DNA of 64,000 nt from Rurimicrobium sp040387755 (GCA_040387755.1 JAZKDB010000004.1:186001-250000), one strand, 5' to 3'. Positions 9,191-17,977 are shown, counted from the stretch's first letter. Program-made: numbers and translations. The notes: generated by a model not told the origin, from the letters alone.

Positions 9191-9253
9191 GATTTTAGAT
9201 TTTAGATTTGCTAAACCCCTTCTCCCTTCGGGCACTTCCCCTTTAAGGGGAAG
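9191..9253. repeat. Short direct-repeat run plus perfect palindrome in the hmgA-gdx gap
   Basis: Positions 9191-9210 read as repeats of GATTTTA, and 9235-9253 form a perfect 9-bp inverted repeat CTTCCCCTT / AAGGGGAAG around one base. The segment between them is C-rich (CCCCTTCTCCC). This lies just upstream of the gdx start codon. Such GC-rich palindromes beside TTTAGA runs look like a dispersed intergenic element, but only one copy is in this window. Confidence 0.4.
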
Positions 9254-9346
9254 AGTATTGCTTGGTAAGCAAAGCCCAAAGAAATGAAAAAGTGGACGGT
9301 GCGACGTAACGGATGTTCAAAGTAAAGATGAGGTCGATAGCCAAAG

Positions 9347-9377
9347 AATAATGCTGCACAATATTGGCAGCATTATT
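9347..9377 (-). terminator. Hairpin downstream of hmgA
   Basis: AATAATGCTGC (9347-9357) pairs with GCAGCATTATT (9367-9377), an 11-bp stem with a 9-base loop, 16 bases beyond the hmgA stop on the minus strand. The T tract after the stem is weak (ATTATTCTTTGG). Confidence 0.55.
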
Positions 9378-9393
9378 AATTTCTATTTTTCAA

Positions 9394-10554
9394 TTATTCC
9401 GCCCAACTCATCACGTAGTTATCATCTTCAATATCCTTGGCATAATCAGTCATCATCAATGGATGAAAGGTATCGACCATTACTGCCAGTTCGGGGGTTT
9501 CTTTTTTACCGATACTTTTTTCAACAGCACCCGGATGTGGTCCGTGAGGGATACCGCTTGGATGCAAGGTTATCATTCCTCGCTCTACATGTTTACGACT
9601 CATAAACTCACCGTCTACGTAATACAAAACCTCATCACTATCGATATTGCTATGGTTATAAGGTGCCGGAATACTCTGAGGATGATAATCGTATAGGCGA
9701 GGAACAAATGAGCAAATCACAAAATTATGCGCATCAAATGTCTGGTGCACAGGAGGTGGCTGATGTACACGACCTGTTATCGGTTCGAAATCATGAATAC
9801 TGAAAGCATAAGGATATTCGCAACCATCCCAACCGACAACATCAAAAGGGTGAGTGCCATACCAAATGGGATATAGCAGTCCTTTTTTCTTTACACTGAT
9901 TAAAAATTCACCTTTCTCATCGAAGGTTTGCAAATCCTGTGGTTTACGCACATCACGCTCGCAAAAAGGGGCATGCTCTAACAATTGGCCATATTTGCTT
10001 AAATATCTTTTCGGAAAAGTTATCGGACTGAAGGAATCAACAATAAAAAGACGATTGGCTTCAGTATCAAATTCTATCTGATAAATAGTACCGCGAGGTA
10101 TCACCAGATAATCTCCGTAGCTAAAAGGAATCTGACCATATTGTGTTTTGAGTGTGCCTGTACCTTCGTGAATAAAGATTACCTCATCTGAATCTGCATT
10201 CTTATAAAAGTGATTTCCCGTCAGACCCTTTGTAGGTGCGGCCAAAGAAATGTGGCAGTCATTATTAAACAAAACCACTTTTTTGCTTTTCAGAAAATCT
10301 GCTTCTGGCTTTATTTTAAAACCCTGATAACTTCGGTGTTTAAGAATATTATCCGTAGCTGCTTTTGGCGAAATATCCGTTGGTTCTTCCGTACGGATAA
10401 TCATTGTAGGCGGATGAACATGATAGAGTAATGAATAATTGGAAGAAAAACCTTCAGTGCTGAATAATTGCTCGGAATACAATGCCCCATCCGGTTTGCG
10501 AAACTGAGTGTGACGCTTATGCGGAATCTTACCGAGACTATAATAATGTGCCAT
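9394..10554 (-). CDS. hmgA: Homogentisate 1,2-dioxygenase
   Basis: A 386-residue enzyme of tyrosine and phenylalanine breakdown that opens the ring of homogentisate to maleylacetoacetate using Fe(II) and O2. The N-terminus (MAHYYSLGKIPHKRHTQFR) and the shorter-than-human length are typical of the Bacteroidota form. Cupin-type features include IPRGTIYQIEF in the first domain, and in the second the presumed iron ligands: the His of PAPYNHSN, the acidic pair shortly after it (SDEVLYY) and the His of IPHGPHPG. Fumarylacetoacetase and hydroxyphenylpyruvate dioxygenase genes are not nearby. A perfect -7 box lies 25 bases upstream, so it probably has its own transcript. Confidence 0.92.
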   Translation of the reverse strand: MAHYYSLGKIPHKRHTQFRKPDGALYSEQLFSTEGFSSNYSLLYHVHPPTMIIRTEEPTDISPKAATDNILKHRSYQGFKIKPEADFLKSKKVVLFNNDCHISLAAPTKGLTGNHFYKNADSDEVIFIHEGTGTLKTQYGQIPFSYGDYLVIPRGTIYQIEFDTEANRLFIVDSFSPITFPKRYLSKYGQLLEHAPFCERDVRKPQDLQTFDEKGEFLISVKKKGLLYPIWYGTHPFDVVGWDGCEYPYAFSIHDFEPITGRVHQPPPVHQTFDAHNFVICSFVPRLYDYHPQSIPAPYNHSNIDSDEVLYYVDGEFMSRKHVERGMITLHPSGIPHGPHPGAVEKSIGKKETPELAVMVDTFHPLMMTDYAKDIEDDNYVMSWAE

Positions 10555-10579
10555 ATAAAAACTGAATTAATTAGAGTAT

Positions 10580-10587
10580 CAAAGTTA
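10580..10587 (-). promoter_or_regulatory. -7 promoter box of hmgA (TAACTTTG)
   Basis: A perfect TAnnTTTG match on the minus strand, 25 bases before the hmgA ATG and in the short gap after the upstream membrane-protein gene. Confidence 0.55.
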
Positions 10588-10610
10588 ACAGAAAAATAGA
10601 TTGCCCTGTT

Positions 10611-11261
10611 TTACCAATCATTGCTTTGTCTTCGGCTGCGATTAGCCTCAATCTTCGCTGCGCAAAAATCTTCAAATTCAACAATATCAAAACCAACACT
10701 CTTTACCGGCCATTGGTATAAAAAATTATCGGTACAATCTATAGTAATATTGCCATGACGAAGTATAAGTCTTTCTACTTCTGTCCATTTGAGCTGCTTT
10801 CGTCGTGAATTGTAAGGCAACAAAATATGCTCTTCATTCAACTCTACCAATAAGGTCTGACTTATTTTTTGTTCATAGAAGTAAGCGTAAAGATTTGCAG
10901 TGGCTACTATTGCCATCATTGCGGCCGCCAGCCACCATTGCGACATCAAGAAAACCAGGGCCAATACAAGAGCTACAGCAAAATGAGCTAGTCGAATTCG
11001 TTTAGAGTTGTGGGAAACTTTCAGCCACTTCCCTTTAAAGAAAGTCAGATATAAAGTGCCCAATCCATAAAACAAGGACACTATTGCCAAAATAGTTCCA
11101 GGCAATATCGTCTTATGAAAAATAGTCTTTACCCAATCGGCATTACCCAACAAAAAGGTAAAGGCTCCTATACCCATAAATGTAAAACCAGTGATAAGAT
11201 GCAGCGATGTTGTTTGATGCTTCTTAGTGACTTGTTGGTTAAGTTCTATTTGATAGATCAT
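10611..11261 (-). CDS. Hypothetical membrane protein with a cytoplasmic C-terminal domain
   Basis: A 216-residue protein with two hydrophobic hairpins, about residues 22-75 and 88-130, followed by a soluble tail of about 85 residues (LLVELNEEHILLPYNSRRKQ and on). The tail resembles the PH-like domains that follow membrane helices in many small bacterial proteins: a strand-rich stretch after KQLKWTEVERLILR. No specific family can be named. Its ATG lies inside the last codons of the DUF1835 gene (four-base overlap), so the two genes are translationally coupled. Confidence 0.7.
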   Translation of the reverse strand: MIYQIELNQQVTKKHQTTSLHLITGFTFMGIGAFTFLLGNADWVKTIFHKTILPGTILAIVSLFYGLGTLYLTFFKGKWLKVSHNSKRIRLAHFAVALVLALVFLMSQWWLAAAMMAIVATANLYAYFYEQKISQTLLVELNEEHILLPYNSRRKQLKWTEVERLILRHGNITIDCTDNFLYQWPVKSVGFDIVEFEDFCAAKIEANRSRRQSNDW

Positions 11262-12082
11262 ATCATTTCTTCCTCGCTATTTGCTGATTCAAATAATTTA
11301 ACCTCAAAATCTTTGGGAGACTTGCCATTCTCACCCTGAATCTGCAAGGTTCCTGCATGAGCCAATTCGCGCAAACGCCAGGACAGGTAGAGGTCTCCGG
11401 TAGGTATGGCATTTTCCTTACCTATCGCTGCGTTAATTACTTTGTGGCTTTTCTGAAAAACATTACTGCATTGCGCCACCAATAAATGGTCGTAAAAATC
11501 AACGGCCTGATGATTAATTTTCTTACCACCACCCATTGTACGAATAGCTGCATTATGAGCCTGAATTTGCTTCCATTCATATGTATCCACCTCTACTTCG
11601 GAGTTGGATACAGGACGGGCGAGTTTTGTAGCCTTCAACACTTCTTTTGCACTAAGTTCGGCAATACTCTTGGGGAAGTATAACTTACCATTATCGTTAA
11701 GGAAGGGCAAACCTGCAATATTGACGACCATAAAGCGACCTGTATGTTTGCTGAGGTAAAATAATGTCCAGTAATAAGCACAAATATCCGCTGGTAATGG
11801 TGCCATCCAAAACCATGCCTTCACGGTTTCCTCTTCATACATTTTTTTGGAAACTTCCAATAAATGTTCCATGTCTTCCACCACAATTTCATGCTTTTCA
11901 GCTGGAACGACCATTTGCCAAAAAGCTGTGCGCATTTCACTGAAAGACTGACCTTCCTGTCTGGCTATCGGGCCGACACTCAAGATGTCCTTTAGGATAA
12001 TTATTTCTGTATTTTCTTGTTGTGACAATGCCTCGATTAATGGTTTTGCGGCTAAGTCACCAACTACAAAATGATATGTCAT
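11258..12082 (-). CDS. DUF1835 domain-containing protein
   Basis: A 274-residue cytoplasmic protein with the DUF1835 opening: TYHFVVGDLAAKPLIEAL, then a strand ending in a conserved Asp and LSVGPIAR. The usual C-terminal partner helices follow (RLRELAHAGTLQIQG). The biochemical role of the family is unknown. I chose the ATG at 12082 over a TTG three codons upstream because it begins the conserved block and lies directly behind a perfect -7 box. It overlaps the next gene by four bases. Confidence 0.8.
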   Translation of the reverse strand: MTYHFVVGDLAAKPLIEALSQQENTEIIILKDILSVGPIARQEGQSFSEMRTAFWQMVVPAEKHEIVVEDMEHLLEVSKKMYEEETVKAWFWMAPLPADICAYYWTLFYLSKHTGRFMVVNIAGLPFLNDNGKLYFPKSIAELSAKEVLKATKLARPVSNSEVEVDTYEWKQIQAHNAAIRTMGGGKKINHQAVDFYDHLLVAQCSNVFQKSHKVINAAIGKENAIPTGDLYLSWRLRELAHAGTLQIQGENGKSPKDFEVKLFESANSEEEMI

Positions 12083-12088
12083 ATTGGG

Positions 12089-12096
12089 CAAAGATA
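12089..12096 (-). promoter_or_regulatory. -7 box of the DUF1835 gene, six bases before its ATG (TATCTTTG, then C)
   Basis: A perfect TAnnTTTG match on the minus strand. Only CCCAAT separates it from the ATG at 12082, so transcription should begin at or within a few bases of the start codon. Confidence 0.65.
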
Positions 12097-12251
12097 CTTA
12101 CAGCACTTTATTTTATTGTCACCCAATCCATGAAAATTCAATTCAAATAAAAAGTAGTTCTTAAACTAAATAAGAGCCGCTTTTTTAAAAAACAAGAACT
12201 GATTTAACTAAACAAATCAACATTTCAGACTTGAATCTTCCCTAAGAAAAA

Positions 12252-13772
12252 CTAGTTCCCAGCAGAAGACTTTGTAGGACTTTCTTTTTTCTCAGCTTCG
12301 AAGTTGATAACATGCTCCCATCCGGCCTTCATATTAATTGGGCTATGATAAGGAATTACCTCCTCGGCATGTAATTTCGACTTAAGTTGCCCTGTCGTCC
12401 AACCTCCATCCCCGTCAATATCTTTTATCAACAAGATTTTATATACTCCGGGAGTCAGGTGCTTTAACGATGTCTTTGATGAAGAAACAACTTCAGAATA
12501 AACTACCTCTGTTTCCTTTTTTATCTGGAGCAAGAAATTTCTATTTAGATATTTTGCAGGGAGATTTATATCCATTTTGCCATAATCATCGTCTGACTTG
12601 CTACGAAAAATGTATTTTGACGGCATGACAATTTCTTTACTAGTATCTGTAGCAAAGCCTTTGAGTAAGCGGAGTGTATAAAGGGTATTTTCTTTCCACA
12701 ATAGAGTCAAAATCAATTTTTTTCTGCTCGTATCTATAGCAACATTAACTTTATTTTCTACCTCTACACCACTACTGTCAATGGTCATCACAATTTTTTG
12801 AATATCAAAAGTGTCTAATTGTCGCGACAAGATTATTTCTAATGGTTTGGTGATGTCTTGAGTTCTCTTCCTTGCACTATTGGTGTCAGCTAACACTACA
12901 TAATTAAATGTTTTAGCATCAAGATTTATTTCCCTATTTGTTTCAGCCGTTTGCGCTTCAATAAAACGAGCTTTCTTTTTTATACTGTTACTATTCGAAA
13001 TGCTGCTATCCGATTTCTTGCTGCCGGTATCGGGTATCTCTTTAAAAATGGACAATACAAGTGGTAATGTATCCACTTCGGGATTAAATGTTGTGTCTGT
13101 AAAGCCAACATACTCATCGTCATTATCAAATTTCAGGTTATCTCCTGCCTCTTTCAATGCAAAAATCCTGAAATGCCTGTTGGGTAAACCATTCAGAAAA
13201 AATTCCCCCTTACTGTTTGATGTAGTAACATAGGAAGGCTTCTGTCTGGCAACAATGTCAAAAGGCAATTTTGCGTCATACAAAAGCACCTTCACTGTTG
13301 CCGAGCTATCTAATTGTCCGGAGGCAGCATCGATAATTTTTCCTTTTAAATGTAAAGAATCAAACCAAGGTCCGGTACTGAATAAGAATGTTTTACCTGT
13401 ATAAGGATTAGACTCATGTAAGTCTTTGATTGCATTACCAAAATTGATTGTGTAAGTCGTATTTTCCTGCAATAATGAATCCGGAATTTTAAGGCTGACT
13501 GTCTTTCCAGAAACCGTCATTATTGGATTTTGACTCAAGATAGGAGAAATTACCAACTCTTTATCCGGGTCGTTCACTGTGACAAACTCATCAAATTTCA
13601 TATCAATGCGGGTAACTCTGGTATTCAACAAAGAATCCTGAGGTTTGATAGAAAGCAATTGGGGAGGCGTTGTATCATTCTTTCCTCCTGTTGGTGGAAT
13701 AATATTGGCACATGCCGCAAAAAGACATAATGCAAAAATAAAACAGAAAGAAGGTATCAGAGATTTGTACAT
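12252..13772 (-). CDS. Ig-like-domain lipoprotein
   Basis: A 506-residue lipoprotein with a conserved Bacteroidota architecture. The lipobox LFAAC sets the lipidated cysteine at residue 21, followed by the family's ANIIPPTGGKND linker. Residues about 35-135 form a bacterial Ig-like domain of the Big_5/SbsA type (PPQLLSIKPQDS, MKFDEFVTV, NTTYTINFG). A carboxypeptidase-like or prealbumin-like strand domain follows (LHLKGKIIDAASGQ), and then a Ser/Asn-rich linker and a second beta-rich region. The function is unknown; an envelope or adhesion-scaffold role is inference. The gene is divergent from the glutathione peroxidase gene. Confidence 0.82.
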   Translation of the reverse strand: MYKSLIPSFCFIFALCLFAACANIIPPTGGKNDTTPPQLLSIKPQDSLLNTRVTRIDMKFDEFVTVNDPDKELVISPILSQNPIMTVSGKTVSLKIPDSLLQENTTYTINFGNAIKDLHESNPYTGKTFLFSTGPWFDSLHLKGKIIDAASGQLDSSATVKVLLYDAKLPFDIVARQKPSYVTTSNSKGEFFLNGLPNRHFRIFALKEAGDNLKFDNDDEYVGFTDTTFNPEVDTLPLVLSIFKEIPDTGSKKSDSSISNSNSIKKKARFIEAQTAETNREINLDAKTFNYVVLADTNSARKRTQDITKPLEIILSRQLDTFDIQKIVMTIDSSGVEVENKVNVAIDTSRKKLILTLLWKENTLYTLRLLKGFATDTSKEIVMPSKYIFRSKSDDDYGKMDINLPAKYLNRNFLLQIKKETEVVYSEVVSSSKTSLKHLTPGVYKILLIKDIDGDGGWTTGQLKSKLHAEEVIPYHSPINMKAGWEHVINFEAEKKESPTKSSAGN

Positions 13773-13779
13773 CGAGCCG

Positions 13780-13808
13780 CAAATTTAGCATTTGTTTTGT
13801 GATACAAA
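13780..13808 (-). promoter_or_regulatory. Promoter of the Ig-like lipoprotein gene
   Basis: On the minus strand, TTTG (13808-13805) and a perfect -7 box TAAATTTG followed by C (13787-13780) are 17 bases apart. The ATG at 13772 is only seven bases past the box, which predicts a leaderless or near-leaderless mRNA. Confidence 0.65.
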
Positions 13809-13823
13809 TAAACGGCGATGCTT

Positions 13824-13831
13824 TAAGTTTG
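13824..13831 (+). promoter_or_regulatory. -7 promoter box of the glutathione peroxidase gene (TAAGTTTG)
   Basis: A perfect TAnnTTTG match 16 bases before the ATG at 13848. It lies about 40 bases from the divergent -7 box, so the two promoters overlap in their upstream regions. Confidence 0.6.
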
Positions 13832-13847
13832 TGAAAATAAAAATAAA

Positions 13848-14402
13848 ATGAAATTTATACTCTCTTCTCTTTTTTTAAGTGCAATGCTTATGGTCAACAG
13901 TTCATTTGCGGGAGGGAAAGAAGCAACCTCTACTATTTATGCTTTTAAAGTTGAAGGACTGGAAGGCGGAACCATTGATTTTGCTAAATTTAAAGGTAAA
14001 AAAATACTGATTGTCAATACCGCATCTGAATGTGGTTATACCCCACAATATGAAGGTTTGGAAAAGCTATATAAAGCCAATAAAGGCAAACTAGTGATTG
14101 TAGGATTCCCTGCCAATAATTTTGGAGCGCAGGAGCCCGGTACTAATGCTGCAATAGCAGGTTTTTGTAAAAAGAATTATGGTGTCAGCTTTCCAATGGC
14201 AGCAAAAATATCTGTTAAAGGGGCTGATCAGGCCAATATTTACAAGTGGTTGACACAAAAAAGCCTTAATGGCGTGCAGGATGCCGAGGTAAAATGGAAC
14301 TTTCACAAATTCCTGATAGATGAAAACGGTAAGCTCATCGCTGTTTTCCCTTCTGCAGTGAAACCCGAAGGTCCTGAGATTAAGGCTGCTTTGGCAAAAT
14401 AA
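13848..14402 (+). CDS. Exported glutathione peroxidase-family thiol peroxidase
   Basis: A 184-residue protein with a Sec signal peptide (MKFILSSLFLSAMLMVNSSFA) and a glutathione-peroxidase fold. The catalytic set is present: peroxidatic C62 in NTASECGYTPQ, Q95 in NNFGAQEPG and W150 in VKWNFHKFL. C107 sits near the position of the resolving cysteine in thioredoxin-dependent homologues, so a thioredoxin-like reductant is more likely than glutathione; this is inference from alignment by eye. The signal peptide places it in the periplasm, where it could reduce peroxides or lipid hydroperoxides. It has its own promoter and lies upstream of rmlB, which also has a separate promoter. Confidence 0.9.
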   Translation: MKFILSSLFLSAMLMVNSSFAGGKEATSTIYAFKVEGLEGGTIDFAKFKGKKILIVNTASECGYTPQYEGLEKLYKANKGKLVIVGFPANNFGAQEPGTNAAIAGFCKKNYGVSFPMAAKISVKGADQANIYKWLTQKSLNGVQDAEVKWNFHKFLIDENGKLIAVFPSAVKPEGPEIKAALAK

Positions 14403-14459
14403 TTCATTGTTAAATTTCTTAATAATTAAATTTATGTGCATTTATACTGCGCACTGTGT

Positions 14460-14467
14460 TATTTTTG
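14460..14467 (+). promoter_or_regulatory. -7 box of rmlB, four bases before its ATG (TATTTTTG, then C)
   Basis: A perfect TAnnTTTG match with only CCGC between it and the ATG at 14472. The predicted transcription start falls at or just inside the start codon, which also argues against the upstream ATG at 14436. Confidence 0.6.
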
Positions 14468-14471
14468 CCGC

Positions 14472-15560
14472 ATGAATAAGACTTTGATTATAACCGGAGG
14501 AGCCGGATTCATTGGTTCGCATGTTGTACGCCTGTTTGTCAACAAATACCCTGACTATAATATCATTAATTTAGATGCCCTTACCTACGCTGGCAATCTT
14601 GAAAATCTTACCGACATAGAAAATGCTGCAAATTATACTTTTGTAAAGGCAGACATTACCAATGAGCCAGAACTAAGGGCCGTTTTTGAACAATATCGTC
14701 CAGATGCCATCATCCATCTGGCAGCAGAAAGCCACGTAGACAGAAGCATAACCAACCCCAATGCATTTATTCAAACCAATGTAATGGGAACGGCCAACTT
14801 ACTTAATCTGGCACGTGAATATTGGACATTGAATCCTGAGCATACTCATGGTCATTTCCCTGACCGTAAAGAATTGAATAATTTATTTTATCATGTTTCT
14901 ACAGACGAAGTGTATGGCAGCCTTGGCGAAACAGGTTTCTTCTTAGAAACTACGCCTTATGACCCACAGTCACCCTATTCTGCTTCAAAAGCAGCATCCG
15001 ACCATCTCGTACGAGCATACGGCAATACGTATGGCTTACCATTTATGTTGTCAAATTGCTCTAACAATTATGGCCCTAACCATTTCCCGGAAAAGTTGAT
15101 TCCTTTGTGCATTTCCAACATCATCAACGAAAAACCATTACCTATTTATGGTGATGGGAAATATACCAGAGATTGGTTATTTGTCATAGATCATGCTACG
15201 GCTATTGATGCCATTTTCCATAATGCCAAAGTAGGCGAAACTTATAACATCGGCGGATTCAATGAATGGCAAAATATTGACCTTGTGCGCGAATTGATTA
15301 AGCAAATGGATCAAAAGCTAGGAAGACCAGCTGGTTATTCTGAAAAGCTAATTACTTATGTAAAAGACCGACCAGGTCATGACAAACGCTATGCAATCGA
15401 TGCCAACAAACTGAAAAACGATTTGGGTTGGACGCCTTCTGTAACTTTTGAAGAAGGTTTGGGAAAAACTATTGATTGGTATTTGAATAACGAAGAATGG
15501 CTAAAAAATGTAACCAGCGGAGCCTATCAAAAATATTACCAAGATCAATATAGTAATTAA
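14472..15560 (+). CDS. rmlB: dTDP-glucose 4,6-dehydratase
   Basis: A 362-residue NAD-dependent enzyme that converts dTDP-glucose to dTDP-4-keto-6-deoxyglucose, the second step toward dTDP-L-rhamnose and other deoxysugars of surface polysaccharides. It is an extended short-chain dehydrogenase: the NAD loop GGAGFIG is at residues 9-15, the dehydratase triplet T144-D145-E146 (STDEVYG) supplies the active-site acid and base, and Y169-K173 (YSASK) is the catalytic pair. The frame extends 36 bases upstream, but the ATG at 14472 gives the family N-terminus (MNKTLIITGGAGF). It is followed after 24 bases by a membrane protein and then by rmlA, which makes its substrate. Confidence 0.96.
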   Translation: MNKTLIITGGAGFIGSHVVRLFVNKYPDYNIINLDALTYAGNLENLTDIENAANYTFVKADITNEPELRAVFEQYRPDAIIHLAAESHVDRSITNPNAFIQTNVMGTANLLNLAREYWTLNPEHTHGHFPDRKELNNLFYHVSTDEVYGSLGETGFFLETTPYDPQSPYSASKAASDHLVRAYGNTYGLPFMLSNCSNNYGPNHFPEKLIPLCISNIINEKPLPIYGDGKYTRDWLFVIDHATAIDAIFHNAKVGETYNIGGFNEWQNIDLVRELIKQMDQKLGRPAGYSEKLITYVKDRPGHDKRYAIDANKLKNDLGWTPSVTFEEGLGKTIDWYLNNEEWLKNVTSGAYQKYYQDQYSN

Positions 15561-15584
15561 TCCATTTTCATCCATCAACACTGA

Positions 15585-17069
15585 ATGAAAATCTGGACAA
15601 AGATAGAATGGGCAATAATAGTTGCAGCCTCGGTTCTGCTCCTGTTGTTGCTCATTTTATTTGCCTACAACCACCCTCATTCTGACGACTTTTCGTACAA
15701 TTACTTTTTGCAGCATAAAGACTATTGGGAGGCCCAGAAATATTTGTTTGCCAACAATACAGGAAGATTCGTTTCTACAACCTTGATTTTTCTCAGCCCA
15801 TTAAAACAGCACAGCATTGCAGGCTATCAATGGCTTACTGCAGGGCTTTTTCTGGGTTTCAGCCTAAGCCTTTTCATGTGTTTATACATCGTCTTATCCG
15901 GGTATGTAAAGGGAAAAAGTATTGTTTTTTTATTTGCTTTTCTGTTCTTAGGATTTTGTTCTTTCATTCCAAATTTGCAGGAATTTATTTATTGGTTGTC
16001 TGCTGAAGCAACTTATATGACAGCCGCTTCATTTTGGCTTTGGTCCATTGTTTTTCATTTTCTGTTAGCTCAGCCAAAACACCAACATAAATGGTGGCTG
16101 TGGCTGCTTTGTGGACTTAATACTATTGCTATCTGTGGTTGCAGCGAAGCCGGTATTTTATTGAACTCCATACCTGTAATGTTGCATTTAATATATCCAC
16201 GACCTAATAAGAGTCGTCACAAGGGCATTTGGTTCATTTTAGTCATCTATTTACTGGCAAGTTATCTTACCAGTTCGGCCCCGGGCAATATTAACCGACA
16301 TCAACAAACTCCTTTTTCAGGGAATTTGCTGCTTGCCTTTTCCGGTGGCTTTTATGCTGCAGGCTTTTGGCTGAGCAAATGGGCTCTTATATTTATGCCT
16401 TTGGTTTGCTTTTACATTCTCATCTTTGGCCACCGGCTCAAAAACTGGAGTATGCAAATCAGTCATTTCAAAGTGTTCCGAGCCAAAACCATATTTATTG
16501 GCAGTCTGATTTTCTTTTTGCTATGCCAGATTATTGTGGTGTGGATGAGCGGTAGCACTCCTGAACCACGCTTTGAAAATGTGCTTTTCCTGTTTTTACT
16601 CCTTTCCTTTTTATTTGCATCACAATTGATGATGCAGGAACAGTCAGAATTTTTTGATATGCTAAAAGGGAAATTGCATCGTGGATTTAAGACTCTTTCC
16701 TTTATTTATTTGTTGTGTATCTTCATAGTCATTCCTAATAATACAATAAACGCGATGCTGGATGTAATGTCAGGTAATGCTCGTGCATATAATCAGGAAA
16801 ACATCAGAAGATATTCTCTTATTACCAAAAGCAAAGGCAATATTATAGGCGTGCCAAGTATTAAATTCCGACCTCAGATTATTTATTATCCCACGCTGAG
16901 CTGTAGCACTTCAATAGACACAAATGATATTCCAAGACGGGCTTTAGCAGATTATTTTGGTAAGAAATGGATATATGAGTATCCTTGCAGCGTAGAGATA
17001 CCTGATTACTCTATTAAAGAATTATTAAAACAAAAACGGCAACAATTTTTCTCTAAACAGAAAACTTAA
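15585..17069 (+). CDS. Polytopic membrane protein, GT-C-like (DUF6056-like)
   Basis: A 494-residue protein with roughly 10-11 hydrophobic segments and a soluble C-terminal tail of about 80 residues. The first long helix ends in a loop with HPHSDDFSYNYF, where the D34-D35 pair is where GT-C lipid-linked glycosyltransferases carry their catalytic acid, followed by an NTGRF motif. This pattern resembles the DUF6056 family. It is sandwiched between rmlB and rmlA with gaps of 24 and 14 bases, so it is surely cotranscribed with dTDP-sugar synthesis. A role in transferring or handling a lipid-linked sugar is inference; activity is unproven for the family. Confidence 0.7.
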   Translation: MKIWTKIEWAIIVAASVLLLLLLILFAYNHPHSDDFSYNYFLQHKDYWEAQKYLFANNTGRFVSTTLIFLSPLKQHSIAGYQWLTAGLFLGFSLSLFMCLYIVLSGYVKGKSIVFLFAFLFLGFCSFIPNLQEFIYWLSAEATYMTAASFWLWSIVFHFLLAQPKHQHKWWLWLLCGLNTIAICGCSEAGILLNSIPVMLHLIYPRPNKSRHKGIWFILVIYLLASYLTSSAPGNINRHQQTPFSGNLLLAFSGGFYAAGFWLSKWALIFMPLVCFYILIFGHRLKNWSMQISHFKVFRAKTIFIGSLIFFLLCQIIVVWMSGSTPEPRFENVLFLFLLLSFLFASQLMMQEQSEFFDMLKGKLHRGFKTLSFIYLLCIFIVIPNNTINAMLDVMSGNARAYNQENIRRYSLITKSKGNIIGVPSIKFRPQIIYYPTLSCSTSIDTNDIPRRALADYFGKKWIYEYPCSVEIPDYSIKELLKQKRQQFFSKQKT

Positions 17070-17083
17070 ATTACATCATATTT

Positions 17084-17950
17084 ATGAAAGGAATTATCCT
17101 CGCCGGAGGCTCTGGAACACGTCTTTATCCATTAACGATTGCGGTAAGCAAGCAATTAATGCCCGTGTATGACAAACCAATGATATATTACCCTTTAAGC
17201 ACTTTAATGCTTGCTGGTATTCGTGAAATACTGATTATCACCACTCCGGAAGACCAGGTGGGTTTTAAAAAATTATTAGGCGATGGTAGCAATATCGGTT
17301 GTCGCTTCGAGTATGTTGTACAACCCAGCCCAGATGGTTTGGCACAGGCTTTTATTTTAGGGGCAGATTTTATTGGCAATTCACCTGTAGCTCTGATACT
17401 TGGCGACAATATATTCTACGGTGCAGGAATGGGAACTTTTCTTAAAACTAAAACCAATCCAAACGGTGCTGTAGTTTTTGCGTATCAGGTACATGACCCC
17501 GAACGCTATGGTGTAGTAGAATTTGATAAGGACTTTAAGGCTCTGAGTATTGAAGAAAAACCTGCTCAACCAAAATCAAATTATGCAGTACCAGGCCTGT
17601 ACTTTTATGACAATGATGTTGTAGCTATCGCTAAGGCAACCAAACCTTCTCCGCGTGGAGAACTTGAAATAACTGATGTGAATAAAACCTATCTGGAAAG
17701 AGGAAAGCTAGAAGTTGGTGTATTGCGCAGAGGAACAGCATGGTTAGATACCGGCACTTTCGATTCTTTGATAGAGGCAGGAGAATTTATCAATGTTATA
17801 GAAAAGCGCCAGGGAATGAAAATCGGCTGCATCGAAGAAATTGCTTACAGAAATGGATGGATTGATGATGGACAGATGCAACAGTTGGCAGACAAATATT
17901 TCAAAAGTGGCTACGGTGTTTACCTCAAAAAATTAATTGGTACCATTTAA
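17084..17950 (+). CDS. rmlA: Glucose-1-phosphate thymidylyltransferase
   Basis: A 288-residue nucleotidyltransferase that makes dTDP-glucose from dTTP and glucose-1-phosphate, the first committed step of dTDP-deoxysugar synthesis. The nucleotide-binding signature GGSGTR is at residues 8-13, followed by the conserved LYPLT, SKQLMPVYDKPMIYYPLS and, further on, the magnesium-binding LGDNIFYG motif and the sugar-binding EEKP. The length is typical of the short RmlA form. It is the last gene of the rmlB-membrane protein-rmlA unit, and rmlC and rmlD are absent here. A terminator hairpin follows 27 bases after the stop. Confidence 0.96.
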   Translation: MKGIILAGGSGTRLYPLTIAVSKQLMPVYDKPMIYYPLSTLMLAGIREILIITTPEDQVGFKKLLGDGSNIGCRFEYVVQPSPDGLAQAFILGADFIGNSPVALILGDNIFYGAGMGTFLKTKTNPNGAVVFAYQVHDPERYGVVEFDKDFKALSIEEKPAQPKSNYAVPGLYFYDNDVVAIAKATKPSPRGELEITDVNKTYLERGKLEVGVLRRGTAWLDTGTFDSLIEAGEFINVIEKRQGMKIGCIEEIAYRNGWIDDGQMQQLADKYFKSGYGVYLKKLIGTI

Positions 17951-17977
17951 TTTGTTTTTTTCTAAAGAGATATAGTG

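Noticed and set aside
14436..14471. Upstream start for rmlB adding 12 residues
   Set aside because: The extension contains the -7 promoter box of the gene and has no counterpart in the family.
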